NCBI RefSeq assembly: GCF_022558445.1
Contig: NZ_CP054699.1
Coordinates: forward strand, 1,444,001-1,508,000
Length of the DNA: 64,000 nt
DNA from: Candidatus Contubernalis alkalaceticus
Lineage (GTDB): Bacteria; Bacillota; Dethiobacteria; SKNC01
Direction: 5' to 3'
In this document: positions 36,292 to 44,468 of the stretch, one piece after another
Position numbering within the stretch: position 1 is the stretch's first letter
Layout of the letters: every line of letters begins with the position of its first letter
Made by a program: the position numbers and the translations under genes
Notes under the pieces: generated by a model
The model's database searches: none
What the model was told of the DNA's origin: nothing
Seen by the model: the letters and a program-made list of their open reading frames with translations, nothing else

Positions 36292-36876
36292 TTGGATACA
36301 TATAGGATTTTTTTAGCCGGGGCTTCCGAGGATTTAAATAAAATTATACCCGTAATTAATTCAACAGGACACAAAGTGATAGGACTATCATTAAATAGTT
36401 CAGAGAGCTTAAGACAGATAAAAAGTATTGAACCTGATTTGGTGATTATCGATATTTCAGAACATGCGGGGGATTTTATAGATTTAGCTCACATCATTTC
36501 GGAAGATGGTTATCCAGTGTTCTTAATGATTGATTATCCTCAGAGGGATAAAATTAGTAAAATGACGGAAAATGGTTTTTCTCCATTTATTATTAAACCT
36601 ATAAATGAGGAGGTGTTGCCATTCGTTATCGACATAACAGTAAATTCATCAAAAAATATACAACGTTTGGAAAGGGAAGTAAAGAGGTTAAAGAAAGAGT
36701 TGGTAGATCGTAAGGTGATAGAAAAAGCGAAGGGGATTCTTATGAATACCACGGGACTGTCTGAAAGAGAAGCTTTCAGGCGAATACAAAAGCAGAGTAT
36801 GAACAAGAGGGTTTCCATGAGAAAGGTTTCTGAAGCCATAATTATGGCAGCGGAAATGGAAGAAAGAATAACTTAA
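36292..36876 (+). CDS. ANTAR-domain response regulator (RNA-binding antiterminator)
   Basis: A 194-residue two-domain protein. A receiver domain (about 1-120) has its acceptor region at DLVIIDIS and a lysine-proline end (FIIKPINEE). A coiled-coil joint follows, then an ANTAR domain (VIEKAKGILMNTTGLSEREA to VSEAIIMAAE). ANTAR domains bind pairs of hexaloop hairpins in nascent RNA and prevent termination. The frame is open to 36196, but GGGGGGTGA precedes the TTG at 36292, giving the usual length. No sensor kinase is adjacent. It precedes glnA and amt-glnK. Confidence 0.9.
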   Translation: MDTYRIFLAGASEDLNKIIPVINSTGHKVIGLSLNSSESLRQIKSIEPDLVIIDISEHAGDFIDLAHIISEDGYPVFLMIDYPQRDKISKMTENGFSPFIIKPINEEVLPFVIDITVNSSKNIQRLEREVKRLKKELVDRKVIEKAKGILMNTTGLSEREAFRRIQKQSMNKRVSMRKVSEAIIMAAEMEERIT

Positions 36877-36904
36877 AACAGCCATTATAATATAATTAAA
36901 TACC

Positions 36905-36990
36905 AGAACAATGAAGTTCTAATACCACAGGCAAAGGCGCCCGAAACCAGCGTTAAGTTTACGTTCTGGTTAAGGCGTTTTATTTATTTG
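36905..36990 (+). promoter_or_regulatory. ANTAR target leader of glnA copy 2
   Basis: P1 is AGAAC-AATGAA-GTTCT and P2 is GGC-AAAGGC-GCC; both loops have A1 and G4, and nine bases lie between them. The 3' arm of P2 (bases 36938-36941, CGCC) also forms the base of a terminator stem (CGCC, AACCAG paired with CTGGTT, GGCG), followed by TTTTATTTATTT. Stabilising P2 would thus break the terminator. Confidence 0.78.
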
Positions 36991-37056
36991 GCGGGTAACC
37001 ATCAGGGTTGATGGCCCTGAAAATTGCCCAGCCGCAAAAAAAGGGAGGATTTACTT

Positions 37057-38388
37057 ATGAAAGCTAAAACCAAAGAAGATGTTTTGAAGATCGCGGATGA
37101 ACTAAATGTAAAGTTTATCAGACTGCAGTTTACTGATATTTTCGGAGTGCAGAAAAATGTTGCTATCCCTTCTGTACAGTTAGAAAAAGCATTGGATGGG
37201 GAATTAATGTTTGACGGTTCTTCTATTGAAGGTTTTGTAAGGATTGAAGAGTCTGATATGTATTTAAAACCAGATCCCACAACTTTTACCCTATTTCCCT
37301 GGAGGCCCAAGGAAGGGGCTGTAGCTCGTTTAATCTGTGATGTTTATAATCCCGACGGAACCCCCTTTGCTGGCTGCCCCCGATGTAATTTACAGAGGGT
37401 TTTGAAAGAGGCTTCAGCTAAAGGGTTTGATCTGAATGCTGGTCCAGAAGCGGAATTCTTTCTTTTCCTGAAGGACGCCGAGGGCCGTCCCACAGTAAAT
37501 ACTCATGATTCAGGCGGATATTTTGATATGTCCCCGGTAGACCTGGCGGAAAATGCCCGGAGGGAAATGGTGCTGACCTTACAGGATATGGGGTTTGAAA
37601 TAGAAGCCTCTCATCACGAAGTGGCAGAAGGACAACATGAGATAGATTTTAAATATGATGAAGCGTTAATTACAGCAGACCATCTGGTAACCTTTAAATT
37701 TGTGGTCAGGACAGTAGCATATCGTCATGGACTGCATGCTACTTTTATGCCGAAGCCAATCTTTGGAATTAATGGCTCTGGAATGCACACACACATGTCG
37801 CTGTTTAAAGGGGGAACTAACATATTCTATGATGAAAGTGCCCCACAGCAGTTGAGTAAAGAAGCTCTTTACTATATTGGCGGACTGCTGAAGCATGCCC
37901 GAGCTTTTACAGCAGTTACCAATCCTACTATTAACTCTTATAAGAGACTTGTCCCCGGCTACGAGGCACCTGTTTACCTGGCCTGGTCGGAACGGAACCG
38001 CAGCCCTCTCATCAGGGTTCCTGCCAGGAGAGGTGAAGGTACTCGGGTAGAATTGCGGAGTCCCGATCCCTCCTGCAACCCGTATCTGGCCCTGGCGGTT
38101 ATGTTGAAAGCCGGTATGGACGGAATTAACAACAAAATAGAGCCTCCGGCATCTGTAGAGAGAAATATTTATAACCTTACGCCTCAGGATCTGGTTGAAT
38201 TAGGGATAGACAGTCTGCCTGGCAGCCTGTCGGAAGCCCTGGATGAACTGGAAAAAGATACGGTGATCCAGGAGGCTTTAGGAGAACATATTTACGAACG
38301 TTTTGTTACTGCCAAAAGAATAGAATATAAGCAGTTTTCCATGGCCGTTCATCCCTGGGAATTAGATGCTTATTTGGCTAAGTTTTAA
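37057..38388 (+). CDS. glnA: glutamine synthetase type I, copy 2
   Basis: A 443-residue GSI. It has [14 protein letters not shown], the EAEFFL metal motif, [12 protein letters not shown] and [18 protein letters not shown]. The length is equal to copy 1. The frame is open from 37024, but AGGGAGG before the ATG at 37057 sets the start. It lies directly downstream of the ANTAR gene behind its own attenuator, so it is probably the nitrogen-regulated isoenzyme. Confidence 0.95.
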   Translation: MKAKTKEDVLKIADELNVKFIRLQFTDIFGVQKNVAIPSVQLEKALDGELMFDGSSIEGFVRIEESDMYLKPDPTTFTLFPWRPKEGAVARLICDVYNPDGTPFAGCPRCNLQRVLKEASAKGFDLNAGPEAEFFLFLKDAEGRPTVNTHDSGGYFDMSPVDLAENARREMVLTLQDMGFEIEASHHEVAEGQHEIDFKYDEALITADHLVTFKFVVRTVAYRHGLHATFMPKPIFGINGSGMHTHMSLFKGGTNIFYDESAPQQLSKEALYYIGGLLKHARAFTAVTNPTINSYKRLVPGYEAPVYLAWSERNRSPLIRVPARRGEGTRVELRSPDPSCNPYLALAVMLKAGMDGINNKIEPPASVERNIYNLTPQDLVELGIDSLPGSLSEALDELEKDTVIQEALGEHIYERFVTAKRIEYKQFSMAVHPWELDAYLAKF

Positions 38389-38419
38389 CTGTTAGCTTTA
38401 TAAAAAGCCTTTTTTGAAA

Positions 38420-38462
38420 AAGAAAAGAACAGTTAGCCAAATACTGACTGTTCTTTTCTTAT
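38420..38462 (+). terminator. terminator after glnA copy 2
   Basis: AGAAAAGAACAGT and ACTGTTCTTTTCT are fully complementary, followed by TATAATTTTT. Confidence 0.88.
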
Positions 38463-38528
38463 AATTTTTCACATTTATATTGTTCTAACTAAGAGCAGAA
38501 CAAAGGGAGGTGATTTATACCATCTATT

Positions 38529-38627
38529 TTTACGAAGAAGTAAATTGAAGCAAAGACGCTTCCTCTAAGGTATATAAAAGACATTTTTAACTAAGTGAAA
38601 GAACTATATCAAATTACCAGAGGAGGT
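38529..38627 (+). promoter_or_regulatory. amt leader: two hexaloop hairpins and an anti-Shine-Dalgarno segment
   Basis: P1 is TTTAC-GAAGAA-GTAAA (G4 but G1) and P2 is GAAGC-AAAGAC-GCTTC (A1, G4). The 3' arm of P2 plus the next bases (CTTCCTCT, 38559-38566) can pair with the ribosome site AGAGGAGG (38619-38626) over 8 bp with one G-U. GGTA/TACC extends this helix. No terminator is evident, so control of translation is suggested. Confidence 0.6.
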
Positions 38628-38633
38628 AAGCAA

Positions 38634-39869
38634 ATGGATCAGATTATGATTATTGATACAGTGTGGGTATTGTTGGCAGCTTTTTTAGTTTTTCTAATGC
38701 AGGTAGGTTTTGCAATGGTAGAGATTGGTTTTACCCGGGCAAAAAACTCTTTGAACATTTTGATGAAAAATGTTATTGATGTTTGCACCGGTGCAGTTGT
38801 ATATTTTATGGTAGGGTTTGGCATTATGTTTGGTGATTCCATAGGTGGTTTCATTGGAAGCAATGGATTCTTTCTTTCCGGAGCCCAGGGATTTGACTTT
38901 GGAGTGCCTACCCTGGCATTCTGGGTATTTCAGGCGGTATTTGCTGCAACAGCTGCAACCATAGTTTCGGGAGCAGTTGCGGAAAGGATGAAATTTTCCG
39001 CTTATATTCTTTCTACTATTCTCATGACTGCCCTGGTTTATCCCATTGTAGGTCACTGGGTATGGGGCGACGGTTGGCTTGGGGAGTTAGGATTCCTAGA
39101 TTTTGCCGGTTCAACGGTGGTGCACTCTGTAGGTGCCTTTGCAGCCATGGTGGGTGCTTACATGGTGGGTCCCAGAACTGGAAAATACACTGGAAAGCAG
39201 GTTAATGCGATCCCGGGCCATAACATCCCACTAGGTGGATTTGGTGTATTTATTCTCTGGTTTGGTTGGTTTGGTTTTAACGGTGGAAGCACAATTGCTG
39301 CTTCTGATCCCGGCCTGATTTCCAGCATTATTGTGGTAACTTTACTGGGGGGTGCCGCTGGAGCTGTTGGAGCAATGATCTTTACTTGGATTCGTTATGG
39401 GAAACCGGACCCCAGTTTGATTTTAAATGGAATCCTGGCTGGATTAGTAGGTATTACTGCTGGAGCAGACGTTTTTAATCCGGTGGGTGCAATGATTGTA
39501 GGATTTTGTGCCAGCATTGTGATGATCCTGGCGGTTGAATTGTTTGACAAGGTGATAAGAATTGATGATCCTGTAGGTGCAATATCTGTTCACGGTGCGG
39601 CAGGAGCTTTTGGAACCATCTGTGTTGGATTGTTTGCGGTAGGTGAAGGTTTGTTCTATGGTGGGGGAGTGTCTCTCCTTATTGCTCAAGTTATTGGTGT
39701 GGCTGCAGTTTTTGCCTGGACGGTGGTAGTGGTGGGAACTGGTTACTTTATTATCAGTAAGATTGTTGGTGGAATCAGGGTTACTCCGGAAGAGGAAAAA
39801 GAAGGCCTGGATATTGGGGAACATGGCATGCGTGCTTACAACATAGTGGTTGGAAATAAAGCCAGTTAA
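38634..39869 (+). CDS. amt: ammonium transporter Amt
   Basis: An integral membrane ammonium channel of 411 residues with eleven helices. Conserved parts are GFAMVEIGFTRAKN, the DFAGSTVVHSVGAFAAMVGA region, the FGWFGFNGGS helix and DPVGAISVHGAAGAFG with the pore His. The frame is open from 38595, but AGAGGAGG before the ATG at 38634 sets the start. It is followed after 30 bases by glnK, its usual partner. Confidence 0.96.
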   Translation: MDQIMIIDTVWVLLAAFLVFLMQVGFAMVEIGFTRAKNSLNILMKNVIDVCTGAVVYFMVGFGIMFGDSIGGFIGSNGFFLSGAQGFDFGVPTLAFWVFQAVFAATAATIVSGAVAERMKFSAYILSTILMTALVYPIVGHWVWGDGWLGELGFLDFAGSTVVHSVGAFAAMVGAYMVGPRTGKYTGKQVNAIPGHNIPLGGFGVFILWFGWFGFNGGSTIAASDPGLISSIIVVTLLGGAAGAVGAMIFTWIRYGKPDPSLILNGILAGLVGITAGADVFNPVGAMIVGFCASIVMILAVELFDKVIRIDDPVGAISVHGAAGAFGTICVGLFAVGEGLFYGGGVSLLIAQVIGVAAVFAWTVVVVGTGYFIISKIVGGIRVTPEEEKEGLDIGEHGMRAYNIVVGNKAS

Positions 39870-39899
39870 GAGACTATTTAGATTAAGGAGGTGCAGATA

Positions 39900-40238
39900 A
39901 TGAAAAAAGTGGAGGCTATTATTAGGCCAGAGACGTTTGAATTGGTTAAGGATGCTTTGACCCGACAGGGGTTAGCCAGTATGACAGTAACCCATGTGAC
40001 CGGCTGCGGATTACAGGGAGGTAAGACTGAATATTATCGGGGAAGCAAATATACTGTTAATCTTCTGCCAAAAGTAAAAATTGAGCTGGTAGTTCAAAAT
40101 GAAAACGTAGATACATTAGTAAATTTGATTGTAGAAACAGCACGGACCGGTCAAATAGGGGACGGTAAGATTTTTATATATGATATGCAGGATGCTGTCC
40201 GAATCAGAACCGGTGAAAAGGGAGAAACAGCAATATAA
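39900..40238 (+). CDS. glnK: PII nitrogen regulatory protein GlnK
   Basis: A 112-residue PII protein sensing 2-oxoglutarate and ATP/ADP. The T-loop is seen in GKTEYYRGSKYTVNLLPKVK with Tyr51 at the usual modification position; the B-loop lies in TGQIGDGKIFIYDM. GlnK binds and blocks Amt when ammonium is plentiful. AAGGAGGTG precedes the ATG at 39900. I see no uridylyltransferase gene in this window. Confidence 0.95.
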   Translation: MKKVEAIIRPETFELVKDALTRQGLASMTVTHVTGCGLQGGKTEYYRGSKYTVNLLPKVKIELVVQNENVDTLVNLIVETARTGQIGDGKIFIYDMQDAVRIRTGEKGETAI

Positions 40239-40243
40239 AAAAA

Positions 40244-40265
40244 CAGGTTACCGAAAAGTAACCTG
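40244..40265 (-). terminator. hairpin after glnK
   Basis: CAGGTTAC and GTAACCTG pair around CGAAAA. The flanking A-run on the left makes it a T-run terminator for leftward transcription, but it can also structure the glnK transcript end. Confidence 0.6.
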
Positions 40266-40351
40266 CTGCATTGGGAAAAATAATAAATAAAAAAAATAGA
40301 AAGTTTAAAGAAAAACGTTAAAAACAATAATTACTAAAAATAACCGATGAG

Positions 40352-40387
40352 CAGCTGTCCCGGTCAAGGCCGGAGGCAGCTGTTTTT
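40352..40387 (+). terminator. terminator of amt-glnK
   Basis: CAGCTG pairs with CAGCTG, with an inner stem CGG/CCG, followed by TTTTT. Confidence 0.7.
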
Positions 40388-40438
40388 ATCATCTACTTTC
40401 CACAAAAGTCATATCTTTAATAAGTTTTTAGACGAATG

Positions 40439-42359
40439 TTTAAACCGAAGTTCAACCCGATAACTTAAATTGCTCCCATGTATAGCTGTTTTTTAAAAAA
40501 AATTCTATACTACATTTGGCACTTCCACTTTTTTAATTTTGTAAGCATTGAGAATTTTTTTATGTTCTTTTTGTACTGTAGTGATCGAATACTTCTTTTT
40601 GCTGTCAGTCAGGTTAATGTCAAGTAAGCTAATTTGGCTTAGCTGTCTTAATATTTTCCGAGAAGACTTATTAAGCTTTTTATCCATGGCAATATACTCA
40701 ATAGCAGTAGTTATAAAATAGGCCAATACGCAGATATATACATGCCCCTCAACTCTTACTTTTTTACGATGATTAACAGGTCTGATGTCTAGATCATTTT
40801 TGATTACTTTAAAGGCGTTTTCTACCCTGTTTAAATTTTTATATGTGTTTATAAGCTTTTCATCACTGTAATCTTTTTTATTGGATTGAATTACGAAAGT
40901 GCCATCCAACTTCTCATCGCTTTGTATTTTTGCTGTTTTTAGCTCATAGTGAATTTCAAAACCCAGATTGTTCTTTTTACTGTCAACAGTTTTTACACTG
41001 AAATATTTGCGGGTAGAGTTTAGCTTTAAGATAAGCCCCACTCTTTTCATGGCTTCATCCCGAGTGCTGATATTTTTGTTTTTACCCAGGCTACTATTTA
41101 GCTTATCTAACTCTTCTTTAATGGCTTCAATACAAAATGTGCGATATTTTTGGTCGTCTTCCCGTTTCTGAGTATTAAGACATAACAAAAGCCTTTGGTT
41201 CTCTGCCGAAGGAAGAAATACGGCATAAAGGTCCTTTTTGATTTTTCTCATTTCTTTTTCATCAATGAAAGTATTTTGAATAAATTTCTTGGTCCAGGCC
41301 CGGGGGATGGCCATAACATACTTTTGATTAAGCTGTTCAATTGCATCGACATTATCAGCAGTTAACATCCCTCGATCACCGACAAAAACAATCTCGTCTA
41401 TGGGGTATTTTTCCTTCAGTTCGGATAAAACCTCTGTAACGGTTGTTTTGTCTACTCTATTTCCCGGATAGACCTTGCATTTAATGGGAAATCCATCAGA
41501 GGTGGTGACAAGTCCAATCACAATTTGCTTTCTATCTCTGCGTTTATCTCTGGAATAGCCATACTCAGCTATGATACACTTACATCCCTCAAAATAGCTG
41601 CTGGTTATATCGTAATAAAGTTCTTTATCGTCCTGATTAAACTTTTTAACCGCTGTATCATATAGATACTGTTCTACTATGCTGAAGTTTCCCTGAAGAA
41701 TTTCTAGGCTGCGGTATAAACTCTGTAAATCTACTTTTTCTATATCCAGAAAATGCTTAAGCGGTGTCAGTGGCAACCATTCTAAAAGGGCCAATTTACT
41801 GTCCGGCTGTATAATCCTCTGGAATAGCATAGCCTTAATATACCTGATTGCAGTAGGAACGGTTATATGAGGGTCCGATGAAACAAATTTGGAACTAAAA
41901 TGCTCCAATAAATCTAGTTGTTTAATTAAAGAATCGATAAGAAAAAAATTACCATAAGGAACAGCTGTTGAAAAATCAACCTTATCTATATTGGTGAAAG
42001 AATCGAAATCACGAGAAAAGGCGATCTTAAGCCTTTTGGCCGTGTCCTGGTCTACACTACCAAAGTAGAGTAGACGTCGATGTTTAATCTTTCCCTGTTC
42101 CCGGTAAGACTCTACTAATTCAGCGTAATAATAGGTCTTCCCGTCTTTTTTACGGGGAGTTATCTTAACAAACACTCGGCATTCCCCCTTAAATAGTCTA
42201 TACTACTATTATAAGGGATAATGCCTCGTATATCAAGAATTATTTGGATATATCACCAATAAATATGTCCAATAGTCTACACTACATTGCCTGGGTAAAT
42301 CAGCTAAAATAGGCTATTTTCAATTTCTAATTATGCTTTAGGTTGAACTTCGGTTTAAA
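40439..42359 (-). mobile_element. IS1634-family insertion sequence
   Basis: A complete element of about 1921 bp. The ends are perfect 19-base inverted repeats, TTTAAACCGAAGTTCAACC at 40439-40457 and its complement at 42341-42359. AATG flanks both sides (40435-40438 and 42361-42364), a probable target duplication of 4-5 bases. The short motif TCTATACTAC recurs at 40503 and 42195 near the ends. It landed 18 bases from the end of the aminotransferase gene without breaking it. Confidence 0.92.
40505..42175 (-). CDS. IS1634-family transposase
   Basis: A 556-residue DDE transposase filling the insertion sequence. The N-terminus KITPRKKDGKTYYYAELVES is typical of IS1634/IS4-like enzymes. Catalytic blocks are YDITSSYFEG, FVGDRGML and the late NVENAF-like segment (NRVENAFKVIKNDLDIRP). 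It is intact and may be active. Confidence 0.93.
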   Translation of the reverse strand: MFVKITPRKKDGKTYYYAELVESYREQGKIKHRRLLYFGSVDQDTAKRLKIAFSRDFDSFTNIDKVDFSTAVPYGNFFLIDSLIKQLDLLEHFSSKFVSSDPHITVPTAIRYIKAMLFQRIIQPDSKLALLEWLPLTPLKHFLDIEKVDLQSLYRSLEILQGNFSIVEQYLYDTAVKKFNQDDKELYYDITSSYFEGCKCIIAEYGYSRDKRRDRKQIVIGLVTTSDGFPIKCKVYPGNRVDKTTVTEVLSELKEKYPIDEIVFVGDRGMLTADNVDAIEQLNQKYVMAIPRAWTKKFIQNTFIDEKEMRKIKKDLYAVFLPSAENQRLLLCLNTQKREDDQKYRTFCIEAIKEELDKLNSSLGKNKNISTRDEAMKRVGLILKLNSTRKYFSVKTVDSKKNNLGFEIHYELKTAKIQSDEKLDGTFVIQSNKKDYSDEKLINTYKNLNRVENAFKVIKNDLDIRPVNHRKKVRVEGHVYICVLAYFITTAIEYIAMDKKLNKSSRKILRQLSQISLLDINLTDSKKKYSITTVQKEHKKILNAYKIKKVEVPNVV

Positions 42360-42377
42360 AAATGTAGTAAAAGAAGA

Positions 42378-43787
42378 TTACTTGCCGGTGATAGACTTCA
42401 ATATATGCTTTGAACCCCGTATAAGACTTTTTGAACTCTTGGAAGCCAGGCTCAAAAATCCTTTATTTTTTGTCAAGACTTTTTCTAAAGAATCCAGCAT
42501 GTAATCAATCTGCTCATAAGATATATTCAGAGGTGGTTCCAGTCTGATTACATTGGGGTTATTTAGAGTATAGGCAACAATTATGTTATATCGATTTAAA
42601 AGCTCTCCAGTGATTAAAGCTCCGGTGAAATCTTTGGACAGGTTCTTAACTAGACCTCCAGAGATTTTATTAAGGGTACCTTCCGCAGAATTAAGCTCTA
42701 CACCGATTAGTAGACCTCGGCCCCGTACATCCTTCACTAAATCATATTTATTTTTAAAGCCTTCTAGTTTTTCTAAAATATATACTCCTTTTTCTTGAGC
42801 CTGCTGAGCCAGTCCTTCTTCCTCAATGACTTCTAGAGCAGCGAGACAGGAAGCCATTGCCCAGGTGTTTCCACCAAAGGTGGTGGTGTGGATAAGACAT
42901 TTATCAATAGAACCGTATGCTTTCTGCCAGATAAGATCTGTAGTAATCATAGCTCCTACGGGCATGATGCCGCCTCCTAAGGATTTGGCCAGGCAGAGGA
43001 TATCAGGGACAACTCCCTCTTCTTCAAAGGCAAACATTTTTCCGGTTCTTCCCATTCCTGTTTGGATTTCATCCAGTATTAACAAGGTGTTATAACGGTC
43101 ACAGATTTCCCGGACCTTTTTCAGGTAGCCCTGGGGTGGAATGATAATTCCTCCTTCTCCCTGTATAGGCTCTACCATAAAGGCTGCTACTTGTCTATCC
43201 TTTAAACTGTCTTCCAGGATTTCTGTGCTGCCAAAAGGAATTTTACAGCCCCAGTTCAGCAGGGGATAAAAAGCTTCCTTATATTTTTCCCTTCCAGAAA
43301 AGGACAGGGAACCCAGGGTCTTTCCGTGGAAAGAGGCATCACAGTAAATAATTTTTTCTCGGCAGGTTGAGGCCTTTGCCAGCTTAACGGCTGCTTCTAC
43401 TGCTTCCGCTCCACTGTTGCAGAAGAACGATCTCTGCAGTTCTCCTGGAGTAATTTGAGCCAGGTTGTGGGCCAGGGCACCGGCCAGTGGGTTAAAGGAG
43501 GCCTGCATTAGATTTGGCAGTTCCTTCACTTTATCCATAGCTTCGATAACCTTAGGATGATTATGACCTATGTTTAAAGAACCATAACCTCCCAAGAAAT
43601 CTAAATATTCATTTCCCTGTTCATCCCACAGTGAGGAGCCTTTAGCCTTTACATAGCGGCGGTATAGATCTACAAGGCTTAAATAGTCTACCAGCCCTGA
43701 GTTCATATACTTCTTATGGTTTTCCAGGTTTTCTGAATAATTCAGCCCAATGGCCTCATCCAGTTTTATTTTTTTATAGTTTGACAT
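42378..43787 (-). CDS. class III aminotransferase (putrescine/ornithine-type)
   Basis: A 469-residue PLP enzyme. Signatures are FFCNSGAEAVEAAVKLAK, the LLILDEIQTGMGRTG Asp motif and the PLP lysine in CLAKSLGGGIMPVG. The N-terminal extension and total length fit putrescine--2-oxoglutarate aminotransferases better than acetylornithine enzymes, but the substrate is inferred. GTGAGGT lies upstream of the ATG. The insertion sequence lies just beyond its stop. Confidence 0.87.
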   Translation of the reverse strand: MSNYKKIKLDEAIGLNYSENLENHKKYMNSGLVDYLSLVDLYRRYVKAKGSSLWDEQGNEYLDFLGGYGSLNIGHNHPKVIEAMDKVKELPNLMQASFNPLAGALAHNLAQITPGELQRSFFCNSGAEAVEAAVKLAKASTCREKIIYCDASFHGKTLGSLSFSGREKYKEAFYPLLNWGCKIPFGSTEILEDSLKDRQVAAFMVEPIQGEGGIIIPPQGYLKKVREICDRYNTLLILDEIQTGMGRTGKMFAFEEEGVVPDILCLAKSLGGGIMPVGAMITTDLIWQKAYGSIDKCLIHTTTFGGNTWAMASCLAALEVIEEEGLAQQAQEKGVYILEKLEGFKNKYDLVKDVRGRGLLIGVELNSAEGTLNKISGGLVKNLSKDFTGALITGELLNRYNIIVAYTLNNPNVIRLEPPLNISYEQIDYMLDSLEKVLTKNKGFLSLASKSSKSLIRGSKHILKSITGK

Positions 43788-44023
43788 GGGACAAACCTCA
43801 CTTTTTTAATATTCAATAATTCCATCTTAGCAGATTTTTACAAACAAAGTCAAGATTTTGAGAGAACTTCATAAAAAGCAAATGATTTAATTATATTCTT
43901 TTACTTGGATATAACATAAGTTAGAAGATAGATAATAATTGACAAAACTCTTTGGTATAATAGTTATCCTTTGTAGGGAATGCTATAAAAAATAATTCTT
44001 AATAAAAGGAGGTTTTTATTAAG

Positions 44024-44200
44024 GTGAGATTAGAAAAAGGACAAAATCCCATTTCCCGTGTGAAGTGTGTGGTTAATACCTGTGGTTTTTATGAGTCTGG
44101 AGATCATTGTTTAGCCAGCGAAATTGAAATTCAACCACGCAATGCCAGCGATACAGAAGAAACAGATTGCGCAACATTTTATCCTAAACACGAAAGTTAA
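44024..44200 (+). CDS. DUF1540 small cysteine protein
   Basis: A 58-residue protein starting with GTG after AAAGGAGG. The family pattern is clear: VKCVVNTCGFYESGDHCLASEIEI, then TDCATF near the end, with four cysteines likely to bind a metal ion. DUF1540 proteins are common in clostridia, sometimes in tandem, and have no known function. It is flanked by intergenic DNA and a terminator, so it is a single-gene unit. Confidence 0.88.
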   Translation: MRLEKGQNPISRVKCVVNTCGFYESGDHCLASEIEIQPRNASDTEETDCATFYPKHES

Positions 44201-44226
44201 ATAATAAAAAAAAATCTTGAAAAATA

Positions 44227-44262
44227 TGAAAACCCGTTCCCACGGGTTTTCAATTTTTTATT
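44227..44262 (+). terminator. terminator after DUF1540 gene
   Basis: GAAAACCCG and CGGGTTTTC pair around TTCCCA, followed by AATTTTTTATT. Confidence 0.88.
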
Positions 44263-44468
44263 GTTTATGCAGGAAAGATAGTTTTCCAAATTGAATTAAG
44301 TAAGTTAAAGATTTATCAATTGGATTTAACAGGCAAAGCTTTTTTATCTTGTTTAATTTAGGTTTTTTTGATATAAATTTATATATAATGGAATTAAAAA
44401 ATAAATAGGTTAATTTAAGAACTGGATATAAAAACAAGGGGAAAAACAAGGAGGCATTTATTGAACTT

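Noticed and set aside
39444-39824. 126-codon minus-strand ORF inside amt
   Set aside because: Antisense shadow of amt; His/Asn-rich translation without family resemblance.
40968-41171. Plus-strand ORF within the transposase gene
   Set aside because: Shadow frame of the transposase, without a ribosome site or recognisable domain.
44258-44449. 63-codon hydrophobic ORF on the minus strand
   Set aside because: Lies in the promoter region of aconitase, has extreme AT composition and no ribosome site.
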